Positions 29,791 to 39,279 of a stretch of 64,000 nt of DNA are shown piece after piece. Position 1 is the stretch's first letter. Each line of letters opens with the position of its first letter. The position numbers and the translations under genes were made by a program. Under the pieces are notes generated by a model. It did no database searches, was not told the DNA's origin, and saw only the letters and a program-made list of their open reading frames with translations. Source of the DNA: an uncultured Pelagibacteraceae bacterium (GTDB lineage: Bacteria > Pseudomonadota > Alphaproteobacteria > Pelagibacterales > Pelagibacteraceae); contig CACHJZ010000004.1 of the NCBI GenBank assembly GCA_902580275.1, positions 94,492 through 158,491 of the forward strand. The letters are read 5' to 3'.

Positions 29791-30596
29791 CCCTCTAGCA
29801 TCTCTCTAGCATCAAAATTTAATTGTAAGTCTTTCCACCTTTCATAGCCCTTTGATGGCACTCTCAATGGTTGACATAATTTAACAGCTCTCAAAGCGCT
29901 TTCTGCAAGAACTTTATAGAAACCTTGACCAGGTTTATTCATTCTTGCATGATCCAAAATTTCAGATTTGATAACAGTTCCATCTGGTTTTAGTTCTAAT
30001 TTAATTCTTACTAATAAATTCTCATTATATGGTAATCCTAATGGAATACTCCAGCAACTAAAAATTTGCGCTTTTAATGCATCTTCCTCACTCAAAGTAA
30101 GGCTAAGGTTATCAACATTTTTGTCTTTTGATTGAGTAATTTTATTATTCTTTTTTGTTGTTTCTGCAGTTTCTTCTTTTGATTTATCTATTAAAGCTGC
30201 AATACTATCTGGGTCAAATAATTCGTCCTTCTCAAATTCTGAAACTTGTTTTATTTCATCTTCAATTTTTTCAGGATTTTGTTTTTTTTCTTCAATTTTT
30301 TCTACTTTCTCTAAATCTTCGTTAGGAAGGGGAATTGAATCTGGCTTTTCTTTTTTTACTTTTTTTGGAGGAGCTTGTTCAGACGTAACTTTTTCCTCTT
30401 TTTTCTTAACTTCTTCTATTATTTTTTTTGCTTTTGGGGCATAGGGAATATTTGTTTTTTCAGATATTTGTATTAACTCAACTGAAATAATTGGTGGTAG
30501 ATCAATCGGTTTTTTGGCTAAAAAAGGTAAGCTGACAGCAGTGATAAAAATTAAAAAAAAATGAAGAATTGATGAAATAAGAATATTTTTAGTCAA
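29787..30596 (-). CDS. tolA: Tol-Pal system protein TolA
   Basis: The inner-membrane protein TolA transmits proton motive force from TolQR to the outer membrane. One N-terminal transmembrane segment ([23 protein letters not shown]) is followed by a Lys/Glu/Pro-rich periplasmic arm of about 120 residues and a TonB-like C-terminal domain with [18 protein letters not shown] and [24 protein letters not shown]. At 269 residues the arm is shorter than in E. coli (421). Identity rests on this architecture and on the tolQR-tolB context. Confidence 0.92.
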   Translation of the reverse strand: MTKNILISSILHFFLIFITAVSLPFLAKKPIDLPPIISVELIQISEKTNIPYAPKAKKIIEEVKKKEEKVTSEQAPPKKVKKEKPDSIPLPNEDLEKVEKIEEKKQNPEKIEDEIKQVSEFEKDELFDPDSIAALIDKSKEETAETTKKNNKITQSKDKNVDNLSLTLSEEDALKAQIFSCWSIPLGLPYNENLLVRIKLELKPDGTVIKSEILDHARMNKPGQGFYKVLAESALRAVKLCQPLRVPSKGYERWKDLQLNFDAREMLEG

Positions 30597-30599
30597 TTG

Positions 30600-31016
30600 C
30601 TACATCTCCTTATATGGCTCAGAAATTAAAGCTACTTTTGTAAATCCTGATCCAGAAAGCATTCCCATAACTTCTAGTACTCTGCCATAATTAATTGATT
30701 GATCGCCTCTCACGTAAATTCTCGTATCTGTTCTGTTTTTTGATACTGCTAATATTTTTGCTATTATTTTATCAAATTCTACTTTTGACTCTTGAATATA
30801 AATCTCGCCTTTAGAATTTATAGTCAATGTCAATGGTTCTTGTTCTTCTGGAAGTGAGTCTGCTGAACTTTCAGGTAGATCTACTTGTACACCAACAGTT
30901 AATAAAGGTGCAGTTACCATGAATATAATTAAAAGCACCAACATTACATCTACAAAAGGTGTAACGTTGATTTCACTCATTGGTTCTCTTCTAGAACTTT
31001 TGAATTTAAAAGCCAT
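30600..31016 (-). CDS. tolR: Tol-Pal system protein TolR
   Basis: This ExbD-family inner-membrane protein (138 residues) forms the proton channel with TolQ. The start MAFKFKSSRREPMSEINVTPFVDVMLVLLIIFMVTAP contains the essential aspartate of the single transmembrane helix (FVDVMLVLL), and the C-terminal domain has LTLTINSKGEIYI and IYVRGDQSINYGRVLEVM. It abuts tolQ without a gap. Confidence 0.96.
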   Translation of the reverse strand: MAFKFKSSRREPMSEINVTPFVDVMLVLLIIFMVTAPLLTVGVQVDLPESSADSLPEEQEPLTLTINSKGEIYIQESKVEFDKIIAKILAVSKNRTDTRIYVRGDQSINYGRVLEVMGMLSGSGFTKVALISEPYKEM

Positions 31017-31691
31017 TTAAATAATTGATAAAAATCTTTTAGAAAAATTTTCTAATTTTTGAAGATATTTTTTAGAGTCATTACTAAATTTATTATAAGC
31101 AACGACAGCAGGAATTGCTGCAAGTAAACCTAGTGCAGTTGCAAATAATGCTTCTGCAATACCAGGTGCAACAATTGCTAAACTTGTATTTCTTGAGATT
31201 GCGATGGATTGAAAAGAATTCATAATTCCCCAAACTGTTCCGAACAATCCAATAAATGGAGCTGTTGAACCTACCGTAGCAAGAAAGGTATAGCTTTTTT
31301 CAATCTTTTCCATTTGTTTTTCTATATTAATTTGAAGCATATTGGAAAGTCTTTCATTAAGTTGTGACTTGGACCTTGTTTTTAAAGCCGCTTCCATTGA
31401 CGCTCTGAAAATTTGTGCTAAAGGATCATCGATATTTTTTGGTATGTTGTTATAAAACGTTTCTGCTGATTTTGATTTCCAAAATTTGTCCTGAAATTCT
31501 TCGGTAGAAATATTTATTTTTTTAAATAATCTTATTTTCTCTATAATAATAGCCCATGAGTAAATTGAACATGCAATCAATAGTAACATTACAGACTTTA
31601 CAATAACGTCGGCTCTTAAAAATAATTGTACTAATGAAAAATCAGTATTAGTTGCTAAACCAACTGCTTGAGAGGATATATCAGCTTCCAT
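31017..31691 (-). CDS. tolQ: Tol-Pal system protein TolQ
   Basis: TolQ (224 residues) is the three-helix MotA/TolQ/ExbB protein. Helices lie near residues 30-50, 137-160 and 170-195, with TFLATVGSTAPFIGLFGTVWGIMNSF and GIAEALFATALGLLAAIPAVVAYN. It is the first gene of the tol operon. A 54-base gap separates it from the upstream RuvC-like gene; the usual thioesterase gene ybgC is missing here. Confidence 0.96.
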   Translation of the reverse strand: MEADISSQAVGLATNTDFSLVQLFLRADVIVKSVMLLLIACSIYSWAIIIEKIRLFKKINISTEEFQDKFWKSKSAETFYNNIPKNIDDPLAQIFRASMEAALKTRSKSQLNERLSNMLQINIEKQMEKIEKSYTFLATVGSTAPFIGLFGTVWGIMNSFQSIAISRNTSLAIVAPGIAEALFATALGLLAAIPAVVAYNKFSNDSKKYLQKLENFSKRFLSII

Positions 31692-31745
31692 TAAAAATTT
31701 TTCACACTTAATTGTGTCATCAATTTGTCTAATGTTAAAAAACGC

Positions 31746-32237
31746 TTATTTTTTAATAAAACTTTCTTCAAAATAACTAGCTATCAATATCGCATCAGCT
31801 TTGTTTGCATCTTTTTTCTTTGATAAATTTGCTGAAAAATAAGGAAAAATCTCAATTGCTTTGGTTCTACTTGCATCTTTTGATGCGTTTATTAAGTTAA
31901 AATGTTTTTTCCACTTTACAGGTCTCACAAAATACATGGGAAAGTTCATTGCTGAACAGATACCTTTAAGAATCCCAAAAGATTGACCAAAATTGAACAT
32001 ACTTGTAACTCCCTGACCAGGCATTGCTGATACATGTTCGATAATAACCTTCACGTCCTCAATTTTTTTATCTTTAGTATATCTTTTTATTTCATTTACA
32101 ACTTGTGATCCATTTACTTGTTTTTTACTTTTTTTTCCGTCTGCCATGCTTGGCATATCAATGACATCAATAATTTTTCCCTGTTCCATAAAACATAAAG
32201 CTCCTGAAATACCTGGGTCAATTCCTATAATCAACAT
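31746..32237 (-). CDS. Phage-type RuvC-like Holliday junction nuclease
   Basis: The 163-residue protein has the RNase H-like fold of RuvC: IGIDPGISGAL with D7, VIIEHVSAMPGQGVTSMF with E67, and KKDANKADAILIASY with D143 and D148 as likely metal ligands. The MPGQGVTSMFNFGQSFG and RPVKWKK segments resemble RuvC-like nucleases of phages and prophages rather than chromosomal RuvC, which has a different helix (FMAKNADSALKLGQARG in E. coli). It occupies the normal ruvC site between yebC and tolQ, overlapping the yebC stop (TAATG), but ruvA and ruvB are not adjacent. Confidence 0.8.
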   Translation of the reverse strand: MLIIGIDPGISGALCFMEQGKIIDVIDMPSMADGKKSKKQVNGSQVVNEIKRYTKDKKIEDVKVIIEHVSAMPGQGVTSMFNFGQSFGILKGICSAMNFPMYFVRPVKWKKHFNLINASKDASRTKAIEIFPYFSANLSKKKDANKADAILIASYFEESFIKK

Positions 32238-32962
32238 TATCTGTTCTCCAAGTTTAAATTTGTATAAATATTTTGTACATCATCGTTATTATCCAGATCT
32301 TCTAAAAAACTATTAGCTAACTCCAAATTATCTTTACTTACCACAACTTTATTATTTGGTATCCATTCAATTTCGGTTGAGATAAAATTTTCTATGCTTT
32401 CTTCGATTTTTTTTTTTACACTATAAATATTCTTTTTATCACAATGAATTTCGTGAAAATCTTCATAACTAAAACACTCTGTTGCTCCAGCCTCAATTGC
32501 TATTTCTAAAATTCTCTCATCCTCAATCTCGATTTTGTCTATCCTTATTACTCCTACTTGATTAAAATTGTGTGATGCTGATCCACTCGATCCTAGATTA
32601 CCTCCATTCTTATTAAAAATAGTTCTTAGCTGAGAGGCTGTTCTATTTTTATTATCAGTAAGAGCTTCAACAATAACTGCTATTTTTTCAGGTCCGAATC
32701 CCTCATATCGGATATTTTCTAAAATCGATCCTGAATTTCCTGAAGATTTATCTATTGCTCTCTCTATATTGTCCTTTGGCATGTTAGCAGCTCTAGCTGC
32801 TTGAATTGCTGACCTTAACCTGGGGTTCATATTAGGATCTTTATCACCTAACTTTGCCGCTACTGTAATTTCTTTAGAGAGTTTTGAAAAAATCTTTGAT
32901 CTTTGTTTGTCTGCTCTTCCTTTTTTATGTTTAATTCCTGCCCAATGTGAATGACCTGCCAT
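32237..32962 (-). CDS. yebC: YebC/PmpR family protein
   Basis: The 241 residues begin MAGHSHWAGIKHKKGRADKQRSKIFSKL, diagnostic of the YebC/TACO1 family, with NMPKDNIERAIDKSSG and GPEKIAVIVEALTDNKNRT following. Members act as DNA-binding regulators or help ribosomes translate proline-rich stretches; the latter role fits the co-presence of efp in the window. The gene usually precedes ruvC, as here. Confidence 0.96.
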   Translation of the reverse strand: MAGHSHWAGIKHKKGRADKQRSKIFSKLSKEITVAAKLGDKDPNMNPRLRSAIQAARAANMPKDNIERAIDKSSGNSGSILENIRYEGFGPEKIAVIVEALTDNKNRTASQLRTIFNKNGGNLGSSGSASHNFNQVGVIRIDKIEIEDERILEIAIEAGATECFSYEDFHEIHCDKKNIYSVKKKIEESIENFISTEIEWIPNNKVVVSKDNLELANSFLEDLDNNDDVQNIYTNLNLENR

Positions 32963-32967
32963 TTTAT

Positions 32968-33774
32968 TTAGTGAGTATTTTTTAAATCACCTCCATAAAT
33001 AAAACTATCCACATTTCTAGCTAAACCTGTTTCTTTATCACAATCAACAATAACACCTGATAAACTTGCTATGCCTTCTGCTGGAAAATGTTTTTTTGAT
33101 TCTTTCTTAAAAAATCGTTTAAGAGAATTTTCTTTGTTCATTCCAATCACAGAGTTATAGTCACCACACATTCCTGCGTCTGTTTGATATGCAGTTCCAA
33201 AGTTTAATATTCTTGCGTCATTTGTTGGTATATGTGTATGTGTTCCGACAAGTAATGTTGCTTTTCCATCAAAGAAGTGGCCCATGGCTGTTTTCTCACT
33301 TGTAATCTCGCCATGTAAATCAACAAATAAAAAATCATAATCTTTTTTCAACTTTTTTTTCAATAAAAACTCTTTAGCAACATTAAACACGTCATCACAT
33401 TTTTTCATAAAAACGTTTCCCATCAAGTTTAATACACCAACTTTAAAACCATTTTTGGAGTTGTAAACTTCAAATCCATTTCCAGGAGAAGGTTTAATTA
33501 AATTTAATGGTCTTAACAATCTATTCTCTGTGTTAATAAAATCTGCTGTTTCTTTTTGGTCCCAAACATGATTACCTGTAGTAATTACATTAACCCCGGC
33601 ATTAAAAAGCTTCTCTGAAATACTTTTGGTAATACCAACACCTTCATCGGCTGCATTTTCTCCATTTGCGATAACAAACTCTATCTCATTTTTTTCAATT
33701 TGATCTTTTAGGTTTTGCTCTATCGCAAGTCTACCTGCGTTACCAACAATATCACCTAAAAATAACACTCTCAT
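32968..33774 (-). CDS. ymdB: YmdB-family metallophosphoesterase
   Basis: The 268-residue protein belongs to the TIGR00282 phosphoesterases (Bacillus YmdB, a 2',3'-cyclic nucleotide phosphodiesterase). Metal-binding motifs are LGDIVGNAGR, ANGENAADEGVGI, TTGNHVWDQK, VDLHGEITSEK and VGTHTHIPTND. It overlaps the start of the cyclo-ligase gene's end by 4 bases and is 5 bases upstream of yebC. Its role in alphaproteobacteria is not established. Confidence 0.93.
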   Translation of the reverse strand: MRVLFLGDIVGNAGRLAIEQNLKDQIEKNEIEFVIANGENAADEGVGITKSISEKLFNAGVNVITTGNHVWDQKETADFINTENRLLRPLNLIKPSPGNGFEVYNSKNGFKVGVLNLMGNVFMKKCDDVFNVAKEFLLKKKLKKDYDFLFVDLHGEITSEKTAMGHFFDGKATLLVGTHTHIPTNDARILNFGTAYQTDAGMCGDYNSVIGMNKENSLKRFFKKESKKHFPAEGIASLSGVIVDCDKETGLARNVDSFIYGGDLKNTH

Positions 33775-34313
33775 TTATAAAGTTTTTTTTCTGTTAATAT
33801 ATAATCCATTCTTTTATCAAAACTATTTGATGGTACTTTTTTTACCTCTTGGCATGAAATTGCTAGACCTATTTTAATAATATTTTTTTTTTCGTATTTT
33901 TTTAAAAATCTATCGTAGTAACCACCACCATAACCTAAACGATTTAATTTTTTATCAAAAGCAACCATTGGAATTAGCAAAATACTTGGTGTTACTATCA
34001 TTTTCGATTTTGGTTCTGGTATACCATATTTATTTACATATAAAGGATCATTTAAATCCCAAGAAAAAAAATTCATTACAAATTTCGAGCCAATTACTGG
34101 CAAACTTATTTTAAAACCTTTTTTTTTAAAAAGTTTCATTATTTGAAATGTATCTGCTTCAAAATTAACAGGATAATAACAACCAACTATTTTATTTTGT
34201 ATTTTTTTTTTTTTTAATATTTCATTAATAAATATTGATTTAACTTGTAAATTATTTTTATTTTTAATCTCTCTTATTTTAATTTTTTTTTTTCTAATTT
34301 GATTTTTCAACAC
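33771..34313 (-). CDS. 5-Formyltetrahydrofolate cyclo-ligase
   Basis: The 180-residue protein converts 5-formyl-THF to 5,10-methenyl-THF using ATP. It has the basic N-terminal RKKIKIREI start, YYPVNFEADT, LLIPMVAFDKKLNRLGYGGGYYDRFL and a C-terminal YILTEK. The GYGGGYYDRFL motif is the family signature. It lies 3 bases after zapA, a pairing conserved widely in Proteobacteria (zapA-ygfA); no room remains for the 6S RNA gene found there in enterobacteria. Confidence 0.93.
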   Translation of the reverse strand: MLKNQIRKKKIKIREIKNKNNLQVKSIFINEILKKKKIQNKIVGCYYPVNFEADTFQIMKLFKKKGFKISLPVIGSKFVMNFFSWDLNDPLYVNKYGIPEPKSKMIVTPSILLIPMVAFDKKLNRLGYGGGYYDRFLKKYEKKNIIKIGLAISCQEVKKVPSNSFDKRMDYILTEKKLYK

Positions 34314-34316
34314 AGA

Positions 34317-34763
34317 TTATTGAACTGAGTTATCTTGATTTACTTTTTCTATAAACTTATCAATTTCAGAAGTGGCTTCATCTAATATTTTCTCATAATC
34401 TAATTTTGTTTTATCTATTTCAGATTTAAGATCTTGATGATTAATTAAAAGATTTTTTATTTCTTTCTCTTTGTCATCTTTATAGGCGTAAACAAGTTTT
34501 TTAATTTCTAAAAATTTTTGTTTGAGGTTTTTAAGTTCATTTTTTTTTTCGTCTATCTTTTTTTTTGTTTCAAAATACTCATCCATAATTTTTATTGATG
34601 TAATTAAAAGAAGTTTATTTTCACCAATATTTCCAAGATCACTTTTTAAGCTTTCAAATTTTTTATTTAAATGAATAGAAAGTTCTTCTAAATGATCTTC
34701 TTGTCCATCGCTACAAGATAACAAAAAATCTTTACCATTAAACTTTATATTTACGTTTGCCAT
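34317..34763 (-). CDS. zapA: Cell division protein ZapA
   Basis: ZapA crosslinks FtsZ filaments. The first 90 residues match the family (VNIKFNGKDFLLSCSDGQEDHLEELSIHLN, then LLLITSIKIMDEYFE), and the C-terminal half is a long charged coiled coil, making the protein 148 residues, longer than the usual ~105. It overlaps the upstream coiled-coil gene by 13 bases. Confidence 0.85.
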   Translation of the reverse strand: MANVNIKFNGKDFLLSCSDGQEDHLEELSIHLNKKFESLKSDLGNIGENKLLLITSIKIMDEYFETKKKIDEKKNELKNLKQKFLEIKKLVYAYKDDKEKEIKNLLINHQDLKSEIDKTKLDYEKILDEATSEIDKFIEKVNQDNSVQ

Positions 34764-35065
34764 TTATCAACTTCCTTCATTAAAATATCTGTTTCTTGAT
34801 TTAATTCATCTATTTTTTCATCGAAAATCATCTCCCTATTCTTTTGTTCTAAATCTTGCTTTTTAAGTCGATCTTTCAATTTCTGATAGTTCTCTATCAA
34901 TGATTTGTACTTAGTTTCAAGTTGGTTCTTTTCAATTTCTAATTGATTCTTTTGCTCTTTCAAATAGATGGTTTGTTTGTTTTGGGAAGAATTTATTAAA
35001 TTTAAATCCTTTAACTTTTGGAGTGATGTGTTTAATTTTTTTTGTTTGTCACTGAAAGTTTTCAT
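34751..35065 (-). CDS. Small coiled-coil protein upstream of zapA (DUF4164/ZapB-like)
   Basis: The 104-residue protein is almost entirely charged heptad repeats (LKDLNLINSSQNKQTIYLKEQ, then QLETKYKSLIENYQKLKDRLKK). A small coiled-coil gene of the DUF4164 type is commonly found directly upstream of zapA in alphaproteobacteria, and this one overlaps zapA by 13 bases, so a division-related role as a ZapA partner is likely. Sequence similarity of coiled coils is weak evidence, so the family name is inferred from context. Confidence 0.7.
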   Translation of the reverse strand: MKTFSDKQKKLNTSLQKLKDLNLINSSQNKQTIYLKEQKNQLEIEKNQLETKYKSLIENYQKLKDRLKKQDLEQKNREMIFDEKIDELNQETDILMKEVDKWQT

Positions 35066-35119
35066 ATATATATAAATATAATATTAAATTGAGTCTTCTT
35101 AGTCTAGATAGGATAGTAA

Positions 35120-37081
35120 TTGAGTAAACTACATAAAGATTTATCAAATGCCATTAGATTTTTATCTATTGATGCGGTAGAAAAAGCAAATTCTGGACAT
35201 CCTGGAATGCCGATGGGGATGGCGGATGTCGCAACAGTCTTATTTAAAAATTTTTTAAATTTTAATCCAAAAAATCCAAACTGGATGAACAGAGATAGAT
35301 TCGTGCTCTCTGCCGGTCATGGATCGATGTTATTATACTCCCTTTTATACCTAACTGGATACTCAAGTGTAAATCTTGAAGATATTAAAAATTTTAGGCA
35401 GCTTAATTCCATTTGCGCCGGACATCCAGAATTTCATCCAGGTAGTGGAATTGAAACAACTACAGGACCGTTGGGACAGGGAATTGCGAACGGAGTGGGA
35501 TTTGCAATTGGAGAGGAATTATTAAGAGAAAGATTTGGAAGTAAAATTTTCAATCATAAAACTTATGTGTTGGCAGGTGACGGATGTCTAATGGAGGGTA
35601 TTAGCCATGAAGCATTAAGTCTGGCAGGTCATTTATGTCTAAAAAACTTGGTAATGTTATTTGATAATAACTCAATATCAATTGATGGACCAACAAGTTT
35701 AGCTGTTTCTGACAATTATAAAAAAAGATTCAATTCTTATGGATGGGATTATGTTGAAATCGACGGTCATAATGAAAAGAAAATTTTTAATGCTTTAAAA
35801 AAAGTACAAAAAGCAAAAAAACCAACTGTAATATCATGCAAAACAAAAATTGGATTTGGATCACCTAATAAATCAGGTAGTGAAAAAGCACATGGAAGCC
35901 CACTTGGTGAGGGTGAAGTTAAATTGGTCAGAAAAAAATTAAAATGGAGACATGAGCCTTTCGTGATACCTGAAAATATCTTTGAAGAATGGAGAAAAAT
36001 TGGAAAGTCTGGTCAAGTAAAAGAGGATAGATGGAAAAAATTTTACAATAGGAAAAAAAAACAAATCGATAAAATTTTTTCTTTTAATTTTTCTGATATT
36101 TTTAAGATAGAAAAACAAAATGCAATTAAAAATTTAGATACAATAGCAACTAGAAAATCCTCAGAAAAAATTCTTACTGCATTAAATGAAAAAAAGAATA
36201 TGATAATTGGAGGATCTGCTGATCTTGCAGGATCAAATAATACTAAAACCAAAAATCACAAACCTATTAGTAGATATAACTTTAAAGGAAATTATATTCA
36301 TTATGGAGTTAGAGAACATGCTATGTGTGGTGTGATGAATGGCTTATCATTACACAGTAAGTTTATTCCTTATGGAGGAACTTTTTTAATTTTTAGTGAC
36401 TACTGTAAGCCAGCTATAAGACTTTCTGCACTTATGAAATTACACGTAATTTACGTAATGACACATGACTCTATTGGACTTGGAGAAGATGGTCCAACAC
36501 ATCAACCAATAGAGCAATTATCTGGATTAAGATCAATACCAAATTTAAATGTTTTTCGTCCAGCTGATACTACCGAAACAATTGAGTGCTGGGAATTAGC
36601 TTTAAAGAGTTTAGATACTCCAAGTATTCTAGCTTTAAGTAGGCAAAATTTATCTCCTATACGAAAATCATATGAAAAAGAAAATAAATGCTCACTAGGA
36701 GCTTATGAAGTTTACAGATCAAATGAAAAAATTGATTTGACCATATTTGCAAGTGGATCAGAAGTAAATTTAGCAATAGAAGTAAGTCATAAATTAGCCA
36801 CACATAACATCTATTCCAAAGTTATTTCGGTACCGTGCCAAGAAATATTTTTTAAACAAAAAGAGAATTATAGAAATAAAATATTGAAAGAAACCAATTA
36901 TAAGATATCGATTGAAGCAGGTAGATCAGATACTTGGTCAAAATTTATTGGAGATAATGGAATGTCTTTTGGAATAGAAAATTTTGGTAAAAGTGCTCCT
37001 TACAAAGATATTTTTAAGGATTTTAAATTAACAGCTATTGAAATATCAAATAAAACAAAAAATATTATTAACAAAAATTAA
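35120..37081 (+). CDS. tkt: Transketolase
   Basis: The 653-residue ThDP enzyme moves two-carbon units in the non-oxidative pentose phosphate pathway. It begins at TTG 35120 with LSNAIRFLSIDAVEKANSGHPGMPMG and has GPLGQGIANGVGFAIGEE, GDGCLMEGISHEA, DNNSISIDG, and the C-terminal HDSIGLGEDGPTHQPIEQL. The TTG start is preceded by GGATAG; no ATG lies near. It is the first of four co-directional carbon genes (tkt-gap-pgk-fba). Confidence 0.97.
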   Translation: MSKLHKDLSNAIRFLSIDAVEKANSGHPGMPMGMADVATVLFKNFLNFNPKNPNWMNRDRFVLSAGHGSMLLYSLLYLTGYSSVNLEDIKNFRQLNSICAGHPEFHPGSGIETTTGPLGQGIANGVGFAIGEELLRERFGSKIFNHKTYVLAGDGCLMEGISHEALSLAGHLCLKNLVMLFDNNSISIDGPTSLAVSDNYKKRFNSYGWDYVEIDGHNEKKIFNALKKVQKAKKPTVISCKTKIGFGSPNKSGSEKAHGSPLGEGEVKLVRKKLKWRHEPFVIPENIFEEWRKIGKSGQVKEDRWKKFYNRKKKQIDKIFSFNFSDIFKIEKQNAIKNLDTIATRKSSEKILTALNEKKNMIIGGSADLAGSNNTKTKNHKPISRYNFKGNYIHYGVREHAMCGVMNGLSLHSKFIPYGGTFLIFSDYCKPAIRLSALMKLHVIYVMTHDSIGLGEDGPTHQPIEQLSGLRSIPNLNVFRPADTTETIECWELALKSLDTPSILALSRQNLSPIRKSYEKENKCSLGAYEVYRSNEKIDLTIFASGSEVNLAIEVSHKLATHNIYSKVISVPCQEIFFKQKENYRNKILKETNYKISIEAGRSDTWSKFIGDNGMSFGIENFGKSAPYKDIFKDFKLTAIEISNKTKNIINKN

Positions 37082-37086
37082 AATCT

Positions 37087-38097
37087 ATGACTATTAAAGT
37101 TGGAATTAATGGACTTGGAAGAATTGGTAGAATGATAGTTCGTACTATATTCGAAAATAACTTCAAAGAAATAAAAATTAAACACATTAATAACAGATCA
37201 AATACTCTAGTAAGCTCAAATTTACTTAAATACGACTCTGTACATGGAAAATTTAATGAAAATATTCAGTTTGATGAAAAAATTATAAAAATAGGAAAAC
37301 ATAAAATATCTTTTTCTCAAGAAACAAACATAGAAGATATTAATTGGTCAAAATACGATGTTGATTATGTTTTCGAATGTACTGGGAAGTTTAATTCTAA
37401 AGATAAACTGTACACGCACATAAAAAACGGTGCAAAAAAAGTAATCGTTTCAGCTCCATGCAAAAATGCAGATAAAACTATTGTTTTTGGGGTAAATGAA
37501 AAATCGATTACAAAGAAAGATAAAATAATATCTGCAGCCTCATGCACAACAAATTGTTTGGCTCCAGTAATGGATGTATTAAACAGTAATTTTTTAATTG
37601 AAAAAGGTTTTATGACTACAATTCATGCATTCACAACAGATCAAAGAATATTAGATAACTCCCATAAAGACCCCAGAAGGGCAAGATCAGCATCTCAATC
37701 TATAGTCCCAACCTCAACTGGAGCATCAAAAGCGATCGGAGAAATTATTCCATCGCTTAAAGGAAAACTGGAAGGTGTTGCAATGAGAGTCCCTACACCA
37801 AATGTTTCTTTAGTGGAGGTTGTTTTTTGCACAAAAAAAAATCTAACGACTAATGCAATAAATAGTAGTTTTGAAAAAGCTTCAAAAAATTATTTAAAAG
37901 ATGTGTTGTGTGTTACTAAAGAAAAATTAGTATCGGTTGATTTTAACCATAATTCGCATTCAGCAATTGTTGATGCATCTTTAACCAATACTATAGGAAA
38001 AAATATGGGTAAAATTTCAGCTTGGTATGATAACGAATGGGGATTTTCAAATAGGATGTGCAATATTGCACAATATTTACAAAAAATCTCTAAATGA
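37087..38097 (+). CDS. gap: Glyceraldehyde-3-phosphate dehydrogenase
   Basis: The 336-residue enzyme oxidises G3P to 1,3-bisphosphoglycerate. The Rossmann motif is VGINGLGRIGRMIVR, the catalytic cysteine lies in AASCTTNCLAPVM, and the C-terminal WYDNEWGFSNRM is typical. Length is standard. It starts 5 bases after tkt and its stop overlaps the pgk start by 4 bases. Confidence 0.97.
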   Translation: MTIKVGINGLGRIGRMIVRTIFENNFKEIKIKHINNRSNTLVSSNLLKYDSVHGKFNENIQFDEKIIKIGKHKISFSQETNIEDINWSKYDVDYVFECTGKFNSKDKLYTHIKNGAKKVIVSAPCKNADKTIVFGVNEKSITKKDKIISAASCTTNCLAPVMDVLNSNFLIEKGFMTTIHAFTTDQRILDNSHKDPRRARSASQSIVPTSTGASKAIGEIIPSLKGKLEGVAMRVPTPNVSLVEVVFCTKKNLTTNAINSSFEKASKNYLKDVLCVTKEKLVSVDFNHNSHSAIVDASLTNTIGKNMGKISAWYDNEWGFSNRMCNIAQYLQKISK

Positions 38098-39275
38098 AAA
38101 CAGTTGAAAGTATTGCAAAAAGTCTTAATGGTAAAAAAATAATATTAAGATTAGATCTTAATGTACCTCTTAATAAACAAAAAATAACTGATACAAATAG
38201 AATAGACAAAATAATTCCAACCTTACATTTTTTAATAAAAAATAAAGCTAAAATTTTAATTCTATCACACGTGGGAAGACCTATGGGCAAAGTTGTAAAA
38301 GAACTTTCTATGAAACCTATTTGTGAATACCTTAAAAATAAATTGGGTCAAAATATTAATTTAATAAAAACAAATATTAGCAATTTCAAAGATAAAGATT
38401 TATTTGAAACCAAAAATGAGAGTATTTTAATGCTTGAGAATTTAAGATTTTATAATGAGGAAGAGGAAAATAATGAGGAATTTGCTAAAATTTTAGCTAG
38501 TTTTGGCGATTTGTATGTTAACGAAGCATTTTCTTGTTCTCACAGAAAACATGCTTCAGTTTTCAACATTACTAAATTTGTACCGTCTTATGCTGGAATT
38601 CAATTAATGACAGAAATAACAGCATTAAGCAAGATAACAAAAGATATAACAAGACCAATTACATGTATTATTGGGGGTTCTAAAATATCTACAAAAATAA
38701 ATGTAATAAAAAACCTCATATCTAAATTTGATAATTTAATATTTGTTGGGGGAATGGCTAATAATATTTTAAAAAATAAAAAATTTCAAATTGGAAAATC
38801 AATATTTGAGGAAAATTGCGATCATATAGTTGAAGATATTTTTAATTTATCAAAAAAACGAAATTGTAAAATAATTTTTCCAGTAGATGTTTCCGTAAGT
38901 AAAAAAATAGATGGAAAAGGAGATATAAAAAAGATAAGCCAAGTTCAGGAAGATGATTTAATTCTTGATATTGGACCAGAAACATTAAAAATACTCAATA
39001 AAACTATAGAAGAAAGCAGAACAGTTCTATGGAACGGGCCAGCTGGTTATTTTGAAAATGAAAATTTTAAAAAAGGTAGCTTAGAAATAGCAAGAAAAAT
39101 TGTCGAAAAAAATAAAAAAAATGAAATTTTTTCTGTTGCTGGAGGTGGTGACACTGTTGCTGCTTTAAATAGTTTTAATTTAACAAAACATTTTAATTTT
39201 GTTTCAACTGCGGGTGGAGCATTTTTAGAATTTCTTGAAGGTAAAGATTTACCTGGTATAAAGGCTTTAAATTAA
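38094..39275 (+). CDS. pgk: Phosphoglycerate kinase
   Basis: The 393-residue enzyme exchanges phosphate between 1,3-bisphosphoglycerate and ADP. Motifs are ILRLDLNVPLN, LILSHVGRP, ENLRFYNEEE, VNEAFSCSHRKHAS, and the nucleotide site WNGPAGYFEN and VAGGGDTVAAL. It overlaps gap by ATGA and is 4 bases from fba. Confidence 0.97.
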   Translation: MKTVESIAKSLNGKKIILRLDLNVPLNKQKITDTNRIDKIIPTLHFLIKNKAKILILSHVGRPMGKVVKELSMKPICEYLKNKLGQNINLIKTNISNFKDKDLFETKNESILMLENLRFYNEEEENNEEFAKILASFGDLYVNEAFSCSHRKHASVFNITKFVPSYAGIQLMTEITALSKITKDITRPITCIIGGSKISTKINVIKNLISKFDNLIFVGGMANNILKNKKFQIGKSIFEENCDHIVEDIFNLSKKRNCKIIFPVDVSVSKKIDGKGDIKKISQVQEDDLILDIGPETLKILNKTIEESRTVLWNGPAGYFENENFKKGSLEIARKIVEKNKKNEIFSVAGGGDTVAALNSFNLTKHFNFVSTAGGAFLEFLEGKDLPGIKALN

Positions 39276-39279
39276 ATAA

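Noticed and set aside
34313..34317. 6S RNA gene expected between zapA and the formyl-THF cyclo-ligase
   Set aside because: Only three bases separate the two genes, so no RNA gene fits here.
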